From positions 1 to 42,798 of the forward strand of contig JAJYJB010000011.1 of the NCBI GenBank assembly GCA_021789735.1: a stretch of 42,798 nt of DNA, given 5' to 3'. Numbering within the stretch: the first letter of the stretch is position 1; each line of letters opens with the position of its first letter. The notes beneath the pieces were generated by a model, which was not told where the DNA came from, ran no database searches, and was given only the letters and a program-made list of their open reading frames with translations. Below, in pieces: positions 23,991-32,692 of the stretch. A program made the position numbers and the translations under genes. Source of the stretch: Nitrospirota bacterium (lineage in GTDB: Bacteria; Nitrospirota; Thermodesulfovibrionia; Thermodesulfovibrionales; JdFR-88).

Positions 23991-25347
23991 TGGGCAAAGA
24001 GGGCGCGGCCGTCTCCGGCAGCATCCCGGCAAGAACAAGGTCTTTTATCGTCTTGCCCCCGAGGTTTTGGGAGACCGATCTTTCCGCGCCGTCCACTATT
24101 TCTTTCACCGCGCTGAACGGGGCCTGCGACAGCAGCCGTATAAAATGGGGCATGGGCTGATCAAAATCGGCCCTCGCCGTTTCAATGACCTCGTCCAGGG
24201 TAATGGTTTCGAGGGCGCGGGAAGGCAGGTATCCACCTGAGACCGACATTTCCAGGAGGCCCTTTTTTTCAAGCAGAAGGAGCATTTCCCTGATAGCGGT
24301 CTCCGGAAGGTTCAGGCGCCTTGCCAGCCCGTCTTCCGTCCAGTGAGGTCTTTTAAACAGGTGGTTTTTTCCGACAAGGAACATTATCGTCAGCGCAAGC
24401 CTCTCTTTGAGACGCCCGCTTAACTGCAAATGGTCCTCCCAGATGGGATAGCTGGGATTTTGAAAATAGAATGATGCCGCCGCGCCTATAAGGAATATCT
24501 CCCAGTTCAGGTCCACCCAGGCCACGAAGAGGATTGCTATGGCGAAGCTGGAGTATATGGCGGGGTAGCTTGTGGAGGCCACCGTGAAGTGGGCGAAGGT
24601 CCACTCCAGGGTCTGCCAGAGTATGCCGGCAATGGCGCCACCGGCCAGGCCGGCCCTGAATTTGACGTTTACCGCAGGCAGGAAGGTGTAGATGAATATG
24701 AAAGCGGCGGATGCGAAGAAATAGGGCAGAAGCTTCCCTGCCACATACAGTGGCCATCCGAATATCTTCATGGAGAGCACTCCGTGGATAACCGAACTGG
24801 CCATGAAAGAGGACGTTAAGCCGATGGCTGCAAAGACGAGCACCGGGCCCACAAGCAGTACGCTTAAGTAATCGCTGAACATCCTGGAGAACCCTCTTGA
24901 GCTCCTTGTTTTCCAGATATAGTTGATCGCGTTTTCGACCTTCTGCACCATGGAGATGACGGAATAGATGAGCATGATAATGCCAAGAGAGCTTAAAACG
25001 CCGGTGTTCAAATTGTTGATGTAGGTTGCTATCCTGTCCGCGATGAGTTCGCCCGTGGGGCCGAAGGGCGCGAGAAAACCAAGGAGGACCGGCCTGATCC
25101 TGTCGTGGGCGCCAAGCGCCTTAAGCACGGAGAAGCTTATGGCAAGCAGCGGGACAAGGCCCATCAGGGTCGTATAGGAAAGGCTCGCGGCGCGGATCGA
25201 TATCTCGTTGTTCTGAAACCCCATCAGCACAAGGACCGCGATCTTCAGGATGCGGTATGAGAAGGCCTTGGGCCAGGGCATATTTTTCGTGTCTTTGGCC
25301 CATATGTTCTTGCACAGGGCGATGTATCTTTCAGTTATGCCGGCCAT
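23983..25347 (-). CDS. YihY/virulence factor BrkB family membrane protein with C-terminal winged-helix domain
   Basis: The 454-residue protein has about six membrane helices (~35-300) with the family signature region SLSYTTLMGLVPLLAI and the conserved FLPAVNVKFRAGLAGG and PAIYSSFA. YihY proteins were once called RNase BN, which they are not; they are membrane proteins of unknown transport role. A soluble C-terminal part (~315-454) contains a probable winged helix (LARRLNLPETAIREMLLLLEKKGLL), which many family members lack. This may sense a signal or bind nucleic acid at the membrane. The 3' end overlaps the convergent AsmA gene by 8 nt, so the two mRNAs are antisense at their ends. Confidence 0.9.
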   Translation of the reverse strand: MAGITERYIALCKNIWAKDTKNMPWPKAFSYRILKIAVLVLMGFQNNEISIRAASLSYTTLMGLVPLLAISFSVLKALGAHDRIRPVLLGFLAPFGPTGELIADRIATYINNLNTGVLSSLGIIMLIYSVISMVQKVENAINYIWKTRSSRGFSRMFSDYLSVLLVGPVLVFAAIGLTSSFMASSVIHGVLSMKIFGWPLYVAGKLLPYFFASAAFIFIYTFLPAVNVKFRAGLAGGAIAGILWQTLEWTFAHFTVASTSYPAIYSSFAIAILFVAWVDLNWEIFLIGAAASFYFQNPSYPIWEDHLQLSGRLKERLALTIMFLVGKNHLFKRPHWTEDGLARRLNLPETAIREMLLLLEKKGLLEMSVSGGYLPSRALETITLDEVIETARADFDQPMPHFIRLLSQAPFSAVKEIVDGAERSVSQNLGGKTIKDLVLAGMLPETAAPSLPIT

Positions 25348-25653
25348 TTTCCGTTTTTTTCATTTGAAAATAGGGGCTTTTTTGACTTTCTCCGCTTTTG
25401 ATTCCGGACCGGACAGCTCGTTTCTTATAAAAAGTGTATCACTTTTTTTTTCCTTCGCGGCCAATGAAGGGGTAACCCGGGCTTGACATGGGTTTTGAGG
25501 GGGGCCCTTATAAGGACCTGTCTTTTTTTCAAGGGTGGTGACTTTTCTGTAAAAATGCGAAGTCCCCGGGATCCCAGGCCGGCGAATTATGGTCTTTTTT
25601 AATATCCTATGAGGGAATCGATTTTTTGCCTGAAGGGCCGTTAAAAAGCACGC
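25348..25653. other. Intergenic region, no gene seen
   Basis: This 306-nt gap separates the divergent YihY and CinA-type genes. It contains a perfect TTGACA at 25483-25488, but the nearest -10-like TATAAG (25509) is 20 nt away. Several T-rich runs are present. No open frame with a ribosome site was found. Confidence 0.5.
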
Positions 25654-25681
25654 TTGCGGGATGCCTGTAAAACCATATAAA
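25654..25681 (+). promoter_or_regulatory. Putative promoter of the CinA-type gene
   Basis: TTGCGG (25654-25659) and TATAAA (25676-25681) are 16 nt apart. The leader would be about 55 nt and contains the GGGAG ribosome site. Confidence 0.4.
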
Positions 25682-25742
25682 ATGTTAACGAACAGCGGAT
25701 ATATATTTTTTTGGAGAGTGCGCAAAAAAGGGAGATTTTATT

Positions 25743-26468
25743 TTGCCAAGGACTGCGGCGGTCATCATAATCGGCAACGAGATACTTTCCGGGAAGGTCA
25801 GGGACGAGAACTCCCATTTCCTGGCTTCCGAGCTGAGGCAGCTCGGGGTAAAACTCTCGCTGGTCATGGTAATACAGGACGATGTGGATGAAATAGCCGG
25901 TGCGGTTGCCTCCTGCGCAAAAAAATATGACTTTGTTTTTACGTCCGGGGGCATCGGCCCCACGCATGATGACGTCACGATGCAGGGCATTGCCAAAGCC
26001 TTCGGACGCAAGCTTGTCCAGGATGAAAAACTTAAGGAGATGATCGAAAAGCGCTGTGGGGTGCCCTCGTCCGTGGTGATGAGGATGGCGGAGCTGCCCG
26101 AAGGCGGCGAGCTTATAGAGCTGAACGGCATAAATTTTCCGCCTGTGCGCGTGGAAAACGTGTACGTGTTTCCGGGCATTCCCGAATTCCTTAGGAAAAA
26201 GTTCTCCGCCCTCAAGGAGCGCTTCAGGGACAAGCCGTATTTTGCGAGCCGCGTTTACATTAACGGCGAGGAATGCCTGATAGCCGACACGCTTGATGCC
26301 GTCGCAAAGAGGTTCCCCATGGTGGAGATAGGCTCATACCCGAAGATAGGCGAGAGGGACTACAAGGTGCTGGTCACATTCGAGAGCATGGAGGAGGAAG
26401 CCGTAAGACAGGCGGTGGAGGAGCTTTTAAAGCTGCTGCCCCGGGAGATAGTCCTCAGGACCCTCTAG
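25743..26468 (+). CDS. CinA N-terminal-type molybdopterin-binding-fold protein
   Basis: The 241-residue protein has the MoCF/MogA fold of the competence/damage-inducible protein CinA. Motifs are IIGNEILSGKVRDEN at the N-terminus and TSGGIGPTHDDVT near residue 62. It ends about residue 240 and lacks the C-terminal PncC-type nicotinamide-nucleotide amidase domain of full CinA. In related proteins the N-terminal domain has an ADP-ribose pyrophosphatase activity, so a nucleotide-salvage or housekeeping role is possible. It starts at TTG 25743 with GGGAG 8 nt upstream. The HNH gene lies convergently 6 nt past its stop. Confidence 0.9.
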   Translation: MPRTAAVIIIGNEILSGKVRDENSHFLASELRQLGVKLSLVMVIQDDVDEIAGAVASCAKKYDFVFTSGGIGPTHDDVTMQGIAKAFGRKLVQDEKLKEMIEKRCGVPSSVVMRMAELPEGGELIELNGINFPPVRVENVYVFPGIPEFLRKKFSALKERFRDKPYFASRVYINGEECLIADTLDAVAKRFPMVEIGSYPKIGERDYKVLVTFESMEEEAVRQAVEELLKLLPREIVLRTL

Positions 26469-26474
26469 CCTTTT

Positions 26475-26780
26475 TCAGTCAAGGCTGCTGCCTGATAGTC
26501 TTTTCAGATATTCCCGCCACTCTACCGGAACAAGCGCTTTCTTGGCCGAATTGCACTCCTTGCAGGCGGCAACTATGTTCCCCTTGACCGATTTGCCACC
26601 TCTGACCAGGGGCACGACATGCTCCATGGTCAGCTCGGACGGCGGGAACTTCCTTCCGCAGAAGTGGCACAGGCCTTCGCCTCTTTTCCTCTTCCACCAT
26701 CCGGACTGCCTTAGCTCGCGGGCTTTCTGCCTTTCTCTCTTTATCTCTTCCTGTGTTGCCTGGGGGACAAAAAAATCCAT
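26475..26780 (-). CDS. Small HNH endonuclease-domain protein
   Basis: The 101-residue protein is mostly an HNH domain. It has a zinc-type CHFC (C38, C41) and CKEC (C73, C76), and the catalytic layout EHVVPLVRGG (E53, H54) followed by N68 and N77. The N-terminal 30 residues are basic and helical. Such small stand-alone HNH proteins occur as housekeeping genes of unknown role, or in phage. No phage genes lie nearby. The ATG at 26780 has no ribosome site, but a -10 element is 6 nt upstream. It may cut or nick DNA; the target is unknown. Confidence 0.9.
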   Translation of the reverse strand: MDFFVPQATQEEIKRERQKARELRQSGWWKRKRGEGLCHFCGRKFPPSELTMEHVVPLVRGGKSVKGNIVAACKECNSAKKALVPVEWREYLKRLSGSSLD

Positions 26781-26786
26781 ATTTTT

Positions 26787-26795
26787 ATTTTAACA
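26787..26795 (-). promoter_or_regulatory. Extended -10 promoter of the HNH gene (leaderless type)
   Basis: On the minus strand TGT-TAAAAT (26795-26787) ends 6 nt before the ATG at 26780, with no ribosome site between. Confidence 0.5.
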
Positions 26796-26825
26796 GAGAA
26801 AAAAATATCGCGGCGGGGACCTTTT

Positions 26826-27404
26826 TTATGCCTGGGACCCTTTTTCCAGCCTTGAGCAGATGCCGGACAGGTAAGGCAGTATATCGATCTTGGGCAGGTC
26901 CGGCTTCCTGTCCGTGACCGCGTATATGAGCTTCATCAGGCCTACGCGCACAGTCTTGCCGCCGGCCTCGAAAGAAAGGATAATGCTCTTTTTGCGGTCC
27001 TCCGCGCTATAGCATGCCCTGGCTTTTTTTGCGAACAGCTCCTGGGAGCTTTTGAGTATCTCCTCCATTACCGGCTGTTTTGAAATGACGATGTAATCGT
27101 GCGTGCCTATGGTGCCCACGAAGGCGTCCTCATCCAGTTCTTGCGCGGTCGTCTTGAGTATGGCCGCCGACCACTCGATGAGGTCCGCATGGTGCGAGTA
27201 GCCGTATTTGATGAGGTAAGGGTAAATGTTAGTGATCCTCACGTAGGAGATGGCATAGCGGCCGAGCTTCGGATAAGTCTTGTCCAGCTCGTGCAGTATC
27301 GCGCTCTTGCCGGGCAGCCCGGTAAGATAGTCCGGCCAGTTCACAGGATCGCTCTGCTTCCTGTGCAGTTCCCTGATGTATTTATTTACCTCTGGCAGCC
27401 CCAT
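26826..27404 (-). CDS. Degenerate GGDEF-domain protein
   Basis: The 192-residue protein follows the diguanylate cyclase fold. DYLTGLPGK (25-33) corresponds to the usual DxLTGLPNR, and FVGTIGTHDYIVI corresponds to the active-site hairpin. There the signature GGDEF reads GTHDY (100-104), so the residues needed for GTP and metal binding are changed and catalysis is unlikely. It has no membrane segment or other domain. It could bind a nucleotide or a partner protein. The start is ATG 27404 with only a weak AAGAG upstream. It is transcribed toward the HNH gene on the same strand, 45 nt away. Confidence 0.75.
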   Translation of the reverse strand: MGLPEVNKYIRELHRKQSDPVNWPDYLTGLPGKSAILHELDKTYPKLGRYAISYVRITNIYPYLIKYGYSHHADLIEWSAAILKTTAQELDEDAFVGTIGTHDYIVISKQPVMEEILKSSQELFAKKARACYSAEDRKKSIILSFEAGGKTVRVGLMKLIYAVTDRKPDLPKIDILPYLSGICSRLEKGSQA

Positions 27405-27504
27405 TTCTCTTAGAAAAACAAAATCCGTCCCGTGGTGTCAACTTGAAGTTATAATTTGAAGTTTTTTCACGTTTTTTTGGCTGCGATCGTCTGACTGAAC
27501 TCCA

Positions 27505-27540
27505 ATAAAAAAGGGGGGCGGTCCCAAAAAACCGCCCCCC
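27505..27540 (-). terminator. Intrinsic terminator of ppdK
   Basis: On the minus strand a 10-bp stem GGGGGGCGGT/ACCGCCCCCC (27540-27531 with 27522-27513) is followed by TTTTTTATT. It begins 16 nt after the ppdK stop. Confidence 0.88.
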
Positions 27541-27555
27541 TGCGTGCTTAATTAT

Positions 27556-30330
27556 CTAAACGGTGGATTTTGAGAGGTCGGATGCCGCCTTGCCCTTTGC
27601 CGCGGCCTGCGCCGCCGCCAGTTTGGCTATCGGCACCCTGTAGGGCGAACAGCTTACGTAGTTGAGCCCTATCCTGTGGCAGAACTCAACCGATCTTGGC
27701 TCTCCGCCGTGCTCGCCGCAGATGCCCATCTTCATGCCTTTTTTGATTTTTCTTCCCTTTTCTACCGCAAGCTGCATGAGCTTGCCCACGCCCCCCTGGT
27801 CCAGGGTTATGAACGGGTCGTCCTCAAGGATGCCTTTTTCCACATAGATGGGCAGGAAGCTGCCAGCATCGTCCCTTGAGAGGCCGAAGGTGGTCTGCGT
27901 GAGGTCATTCGTGCCGAAGGAGAAGAAGTCTGCCTGGGTGGCTATTTCGTCGGCGGTGATGGCCGCCCTTGCGACCTCTATCATTGTGCCTACCGAATAG
28001 TCCACTTTCACCTTGCGCTCTTTCTGCACTTCGCCGGCCACCCGGATCGCCATTTCCCGCATCATCTTGAGCTCATTCACATGTCCTACGAGCGGGATCA
28101 TTATCTCCGGCGAGACCTTCATCTTGTTTTTCTTTAGCTCGCAGGCGGCCTCCATGATGGCCCTCACCTGCATCTCGTATATCTCTGGGTAGGTGATGCC
28201 AAGGCGGCAGCCGCGGTGCCCGAGCATCGGGTTGAACTCGTGCAGGACCTTGTTCCTTGCCTTGAGCTTTTCAAAAGGCACGCCCATTTCGGCGGAAAGC
28301 TCCTGGAGCTCATCGTCCGTATGCGGCAGGAACTCGTGCAGCGGGGGGTCCAGAAGCCGCACGGTCACCGGAAGGCCTTTCATCTCCTTGAATATGCCGA
28401 TGAAATCGCCTTTCTGCATGGGCAGCAGCTTGGCAAGCGCCTTCTGCCTTCCTTCCTTGTCGTCCGCCAGGATCATCTCCCTGACGGCCTTTATCCTTTC
28501 AGGCTCGAAGAACATGTGCTCCGTCCTGCAAAGGCCTATGCCCTCCGCGCCAAAGCCCATGGCCGTGGCGGCGTCCTTGGGAGTGTCTGCGTTTGCCCAC
28601 ACGCCTATTTTCCTGGTCTCGTCCGCCCATTTCATTATGGTGGCAAAGTCCTTTGTGAGCTCAGGCTGGACGAGCGGGGCTTCTCCAAGCATGACCTCGC
28701 CGGTAGAGCCGTTAAGAGTGATGAAATCGCCTTCCTTTACCGTTGTGCTGTTTACTGTGAATATCTTTTTGTCCTCGTCTATGTAGACGGAGCCCGCTCC
28801 GGCCACGCAGCATTTCCCCATGCCCCTTGCCACAACGGCGGCGTGGGAGGTCATCCCGCCCCTGGCGGTAAGTATTCCCTGTGCGGCATGCATGCCGCCT
28901 ATGTCCTCGGGAGAGGTTTCCGGCCTTACGAGTATGACCCTTTCACCGTTTTCCGCCCAGCTTTCGGCATCCTCCGCGGTGAAGACCACCTTGCCCACGG
29001 CCGCCCCCGGCGAGGCGGGGAGCCCTTTCGTAAGGCAGTTTATCTTCGCCTTCGGGTCTATCATCGGGTGCAGGAGCTGATCGAGCTGCTGGGGGTCCAG
29101 CCTCAAAAGGGCGGTCTTTTTATCTATCTGCTTCTCCTTCACCAGGTCGATGGCTATCTTCAGCGCCGCCTTTGCGGTCCTCTTGCCCACCCTGGTCTGA
29201 AGCATGTAAAGCTGGCCTTCCTGGACGGTGAACTCCAGGTCCAGCATGTCCCTGTAATGCTTTTCAAGCTTCTTGTAAATGGTGTCCAGGGTCTTGTAGG
29301 CCTTTGGCAGCCTCCTCTTGAGCTCGTCTATATGCATCGGGGTGCGTATGCCCGCCACCACGTCCTCACCCTGGGCATTTATCAGGCATTCGGCAAAGAA
29401 GCGCTTCTCGCCTGTGGATGGGTCGCGTGTGAAGCCCACGCCCGTTCCCGAGTTGTCACCCATGTTCCCGAAGACCATGGTCTGCACGTTGCAGGCCGTC
29501 CCCAGGTTGTCCGGGATGTCGTTTAACTTCCTGTATTTGACCGCCCTGTCTCCGAACCAGGAGCCAAAGACGGCGTTGATGGCCATTTCAAGCTGCTTGT
29601 ACGGATCTTCAGGGAAGTCCGAGCGAGTCTCATTGCGGTAGATGGATTTGAATGTGCCCACCAGCTCTTTCAGGTCCTCGGCGGTAAGCCCGGTGTCCTC
29701 CTTCTGTCCCCTGGTTTTTTTCATGGAGTCCAGGGCGTCCTCGAACTTCTTTTTGCTTATGCCCATGACGATGCTGCCGAACATGCCTATGAACCGCCTG
29801 TATGCGTCGTACGCGAAGCGCTCGTTGCCGGTCTTCCTTACAAGGCCCTGGAGCGTCAGTTGGTTGAGACCCAGGTTAAGGACGGTGTCCATCATGCCGG
29901 GCATGGAGAATTTCGCGCCGGAGCGGACGGAGACAAGGAGGGGGTTGGAGGCGTCCCCGAACTTCATCCCCATCGCCTTCTCCACTTTCTTCATGTTCTC
30001 AAGCACCTGCTCCCACATGCCGGCGGGATAGCGCTTGCCGTTATTGAAATAGTTGTTGCAGGCCTCGGTCGTTATCGAAAAACCTGCCGGCACCGGCAGC
30101 CCGAGCCTGCTCATCTCCGCAAGCCCCGCGCCTTTGCCGCCCAGCAGGTCTTTCATGCCGCCCTGGCCGTCCGCCTTGCCCATCCCGAAGAAATAGACCC
30201 ATTTTTGCCCTTTTTGGGTCTTTGTTTGGCCTTTTGCGGCCTTTCCATCCCTGCCTCCGGCAACCCCTCCGGCAGCCTTATTAGATGTTTTTGCTTTTGA
30301 GACCTGTTTGGTTTTAGCAGCTATCGCCAT
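27556..30330 (-). CDS. ppdK: Pyruvate, phosphate dikinase
   Basis: PPDK converts pyruvate, ATP and phosphate to PEP, AMP and pyrophosphate, or runs the other way. In anaerobes it serves gluconeogenesis or PPi-linked glycolysis. The 924-residue protein has an ATP-grasp domain (~45-390), the phosphohistidine domain with GGMTSHAAVV (H496), and a C-terminal PEP/pyruvate barrel with FSFGTNDLTQTT and GICGEHGG (catalytic Cys871). A Lys/Ala/Gly-rich extension of about 43 residues precedes the usual start KWVYFFG. The ATG at 30330 is supported by GGAGGGAG 6 nt upstream, so the extension should be translated. It is a one-gene unit with its own promoter and terminator. Confidence 0.97.
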   Translation of the reverse strand: MAIAAKTKQVSKAKTSNKAAGGVAGGRDGKAAKGQTKTQKGQKWVYFFGMGKADGQGGMKDLLGGKGAGLAEMSRLGLPVPAGFSITTEACNNYFNNGKRYPAGMWEQVLENMKKVEKAMGMKFGDASNPLLVSVRSGAKFSMPGMMDTVLNLGLNQLTLQGLVRKTGNERFAYDAYRRFIGMFGSIVMGISKKKFEDALDSMKKTRGQKEDTGLTAEDLKELVGTFKSIYRNETRSDFPEDPYKQLEMAINAVFGSWFGDRAVKYRKLNDIPDNLGTACNVQTMVFGNMGDNSGTGVGFTRDPSTGEKRFFAECLINAQGEDVVAGIRTPMHIDELKRRLPKAYKTLDTIYKKLEKHYRDMLDLEFTVQEGQLYMLQTRVGKRTAKAALKIAIDLVKEKQIDKKTALLRLDPQQLDQLLHPMIDPKAKINCLTKGLPASPGAAVGKVVFTAEDAESWAENGERVILVRPETSPEDIGGMHAAQGILTARGGMTSHAAVVARGMGKCCVAGAGSVYIDEDKKIFTVNSTTVKEGDFITLNGSTGEVMLGEAPLVQPELTKDFATIMKWADETRKIGVWANADTPKDAATAMGFGAEGIGLCRTEHMFFEPERIKAVREMILADDKEGRQKALAKLLPMQKGDFIGIFKEMKGLPVTVRLLDPPLHEFLPHTDDELQELSAEMGVPFEKLKARNKVLHEFNPMLGHRGCRLGITYPEIYEMQVRAIMEAACELKKNKMKVSPEIMIPLVGHVNELKMMREMAIRVAGEVQKERKVKVDYSVGTMIEVARAAITADEIATQADFFSFGTNDLTQTTFGLSRDDAGSFLPIYVEKGILEDDPFITLDQGGVGKLMQLAVEKGRKIKKGMKMGICGEHGGEPRSVEFCHRIGLNYVSCSPYRVPIAKLAAAQAAAKGKAASDLSKSTV

Positions 30331-30382
30331 CTAGACTCCCTCCAGAGCTGAAATAATTTGTTTTTTTGCCGCAGGACTTCTA

Positions 30383-30411
30383 AGTCTACCGTATAAGGCC
30401 TTGGATTTCAA
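30383..30411 (-). promoter_or_regulatory. Sigma-70-type promoter of ppdK
   Basis: On the minus strand TTGAAA (30411-30406) and TAGACT (30388-30383) are 17 nt apart. The leader would be about 46 nt. Confidence 0.5.
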
Positions 30412-30543
30412 TAGGATTATAGCTGGATGAGGGATTTTTATGGGCAAACGGCAGGAAACCGTCTGCTGCCGCGGCGGACAGATGCGCCAGAAGGGCTTTT
30501 TTGCTTGCCGGCTTGGACCTTGGACGCTACTTTTTGAGCTTTC

Positions 30544-32625
30544 TTATTTTATCCTTGCGCCGGGCAGCGCCGCTTTTTCCGTGGTAAGGACGGACAGGAC
30601 GCCCTCGGAGTCTGTTGCGGCGAGGACCATCCCCCTGGATTCAAGCCCCATGAGCTTTGCCGGTTTCAGGTTGGCCACTATTATGACCGTTTTGCCTTCA
30701 AGCTCCTCCGGCTTATACTGTTTTCCAATGCCGGCCACTACCTGCCTGGGCACCCCTTCGGCCAGGTCCACCTCCAGCCGGAGCAGCTTGTTGGACCCCT
30801 TCACGGCCTCTGCTTTAAGTACCCTGCCTGCCTTGAGCTCCACCTTTGCGAACTCTTCTATGCTTATAAGGTTTTCCGCCTTTTGCTCCGCGGACTGTTG
30901 AACGTTTTCTTCCTGCACTTTCGGGGTCTCCTTCTGATCTGTTTTCCGTATATTTTTTTCTTTTTCTCTTTCTTTCTTGCCGGCGGCAGCGGCCTTCATA
31001 TCGATCCTTGGGAAAAGGGCGGGGCCTTTCTTCACTTTCAGTCCATGGAGCTGATACCCTCCCCATCCGGCCGATTCCGGATTTTTCCTGAGCTCCGTTT
31101 CGATTTCCTTTTCTATACCAAGCTGGTTCCATATCTCCTGGGCGGAGGAAGGCATTACCGGGTAGATATGGATGGCTATCAGCCTCAGGGATTCGGCCAG
31201 GCTGTAAAGGACGTTCGACAGTATGTCCTGGTCTGTTTCCTTCCACGGGGCCGAGTCCTCAACGCATTTGTTTGCCAGGCTGACGGCCATTTCCCAGAAA
31301 TGGTTGAGCGCCGCGTAAAAATTTATCTCATCCAGGTGTTTTTCAAGTACACGGTCTTTTCCCAGGGCCAGAAAACTTTCCCGGACATCCCCCTCCAGGA
31401 CAAAAGCCTTCCGTGCGCCCGCAACGTCCCTGACCACATTGAGCCTGAATTTTTCCGTGAGCGGCCCCGGTATGACGCCGTCCCTGTATTTCTCGATCAT
31501 CGTAAGGGTCCTGCTTAAAAGATTTCCAAGGTCGTTGGCGAGGTCCGTGTTTATCCTGTGGAAGAGCGCCTGCTCAGAATAATCTCCGTCATGGCCAAAC
31601 GGTATCTCCCTCATCAGGAAATATCTGAAGGCGTCCACCGCGTGGCCGCGCTTTATTCCAAAGTCCTCTTCCAGTTTCCGGCAGACCTCAGCGGGGTCCA
31701 CCACGTTTCCCACGGACTTTGACATCTTTTTCCCCTCGATGGTCCACCAGCCATGGGCGAATATCGTGCGGGGCAGGGGCAGCCCGAGGGCCATGAGCAT
31801 CGTGGACCAGTAGACTGCGTGGGTTGTGAGGATGTCCTTGCCTATGAGGTGCGCGTCCGCGGGCCACCAGTTTCCTTCATCGGCAGGGGCCAGATATTGG
31901 GGGGCCGAATAATAGTTGACCAGGGCATCGAACCATACATAGGTTACGAACTCCCCGTCAAAAGGAAGCGGTATGCCCCAGGAGAGCCTTTTTTTCGGCC
32001 TGGAAATGCAGAGGTCTCCAAGGGGCTGGCTCTTCAGGAAGCCCAGCACCTCGTTTTTCCTAGTCTCTGGCTGAATGTAGTCTTCATGCGCCTCGATATA
32101 TTCAACAAGGTCCTTCTGGTAACGGGACATGAGGAAAAAATAGTTCTGCTCCTCTATTTTGTCCACGTTCCTGCCGCAATCCGGGCACTTGCCCCCTACA
32201 AGGTCTTTTTCTGTCCAGAATCTTTCATCTGGAGTGCAGTACCAGCCCTCGTAGGAGCGCTTCTCGATGAGCTTTGCTTCCCAGAGCCTCTGGAGGAGCT
32301 GCCGGACGACCTCTTTATGCCCGGGGTCGGTGGTGCGGATGAAGGCGTCGTTTGATATGTCGAGGGTCTTCCAGAGCGTCTTGAAATTTTTGACCATCAG
32401 GTCCGCGTGTTCCTTTGGAGAAAGGCCCCTGGTCTCGGCCGCTTTCTGGACCTTCTGACCGTGCTCGTCCGTCCCGGTCAGGAAAAAGACCTCCCTGCCG
32501 CGCCCCCGGTGGTAACGGGCCAGGATGTCGGCCGCAATGGTCGTGTACGCATGGCCTATGTGCGGGATATCGTTTACGTAATATATGGGGGTGGTCACGT
32601 AGAAACGTGGTTTCCGGGAGCCCAT
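30544..32625 (-). CDS. metG: Methionyl-tRNA synthetase with C-terminal tRNA-binding domain
   Basis: MetRS charges tRNA-Met. The ~693-residue protein has the class I motifs HIGH (in DIPHIGHAYTT) and KMSKS (GKKMSKSVGN). Its connective domain has one visible zinc knuckle (CPDC), with YCTPDE in place of the first pair. The anticodon-binding helices follow, and an EMAP/Trbp111-type domain closes the protein (~595-693, VELKAGRVLKAEAV). A charged Lys/Glu/Gln-rich linker joins the last domain. I start at ATG 32625; an in-frame TTG at 32676 would add 17 residues, and neither has a ribosome site. It is the third gene of a holB-PSP1-metG operon with a 67-nt gap. Confidence 0.96.
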   Translation of the reverse strand: MGSRKPRFYVTTPIYYVNDIPHIGHAYTTIAADILARYHRGRGREVFFLTGTDEHGQKVQKAAETRGLSPKEHADLMVKNFKTLWKTLDISNDAFIRTTDPGHKEVVRQLLQRLWEAKLIEKRSYEGWYCTPDERFWTEKDLVGGKCPDCGRNVDKIEEQNYFFLMSRYQKDLVEYIEAHEDYIQPETRKNEVLGFLKSQPLGDLCISRPKKRLSWGIPLPFDGEFVTYVWFDALVNYYSAPQYLAPADEGNWWPADAHLIGKDILTTHAVYWSTMLMALGLPLPRTIFAHGWWTIEGKKMSKSVGNVVDPAEVCRKLEEDFGIKRGHAVDAFRYFLMREIPFGHDGDYSEQALFHRINTDLANDLGNLLSRTLTMIEKYRDGVIPGPLTEKFRLNVVRDVAGARKAFVLEGDVRESFLALGKDRVLEKHLDEINFYAALNHFWEMAVSLANKCVEDSAPWKETDQDILSNVLYSLAESLRLIAIHIYPVMPSSAQEIWNQLGIEKEIETELRKNPESAGWGGYQLHGLKVKKGPALFPRIDMKAAAAGKKEREKEKNIRKTDQKETPKVQEENVQQSAEQKAENLISIEEFAKVELKAGRVLKAEAVKGSNKLLRLEVDLAEGVPRQVVAGIGKQYKPEELEGKTVIIVANLKPAKLMGLESRGMVLAATDSEGVLSVLTTEKAALPGARIK

Positions 32626-32692
32626 CGGGTCTTTTTCTATGTCCGCCTTGCCCGTGCCGGAGGCAGGCCGGAACAAATTTTCATGGTCCGCA

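Noticed and set aside
25483..25514. Perfect TTGACA with TATAAG downstream as a promoter
   Set aside because: The 20-nt spacer is too long for a normal sigma-70 promoter, and a better candidate lies nearer the gene.
27443..27462. Direct repeat TTGAAGTT (27443 and 27455) with TATAAT between, near the degenerate GGDEF gene
   Set aside because: There is no gene in the right orientation, no matching -35, and the repeat is too short to separate from A/T-rich chance.
28216..29526. 436-residue plus-strand frame across ppdK
   Set aside because: It is a shadow of ppdK, with a His/Gly/Val-rich translation typical of antisense frames.
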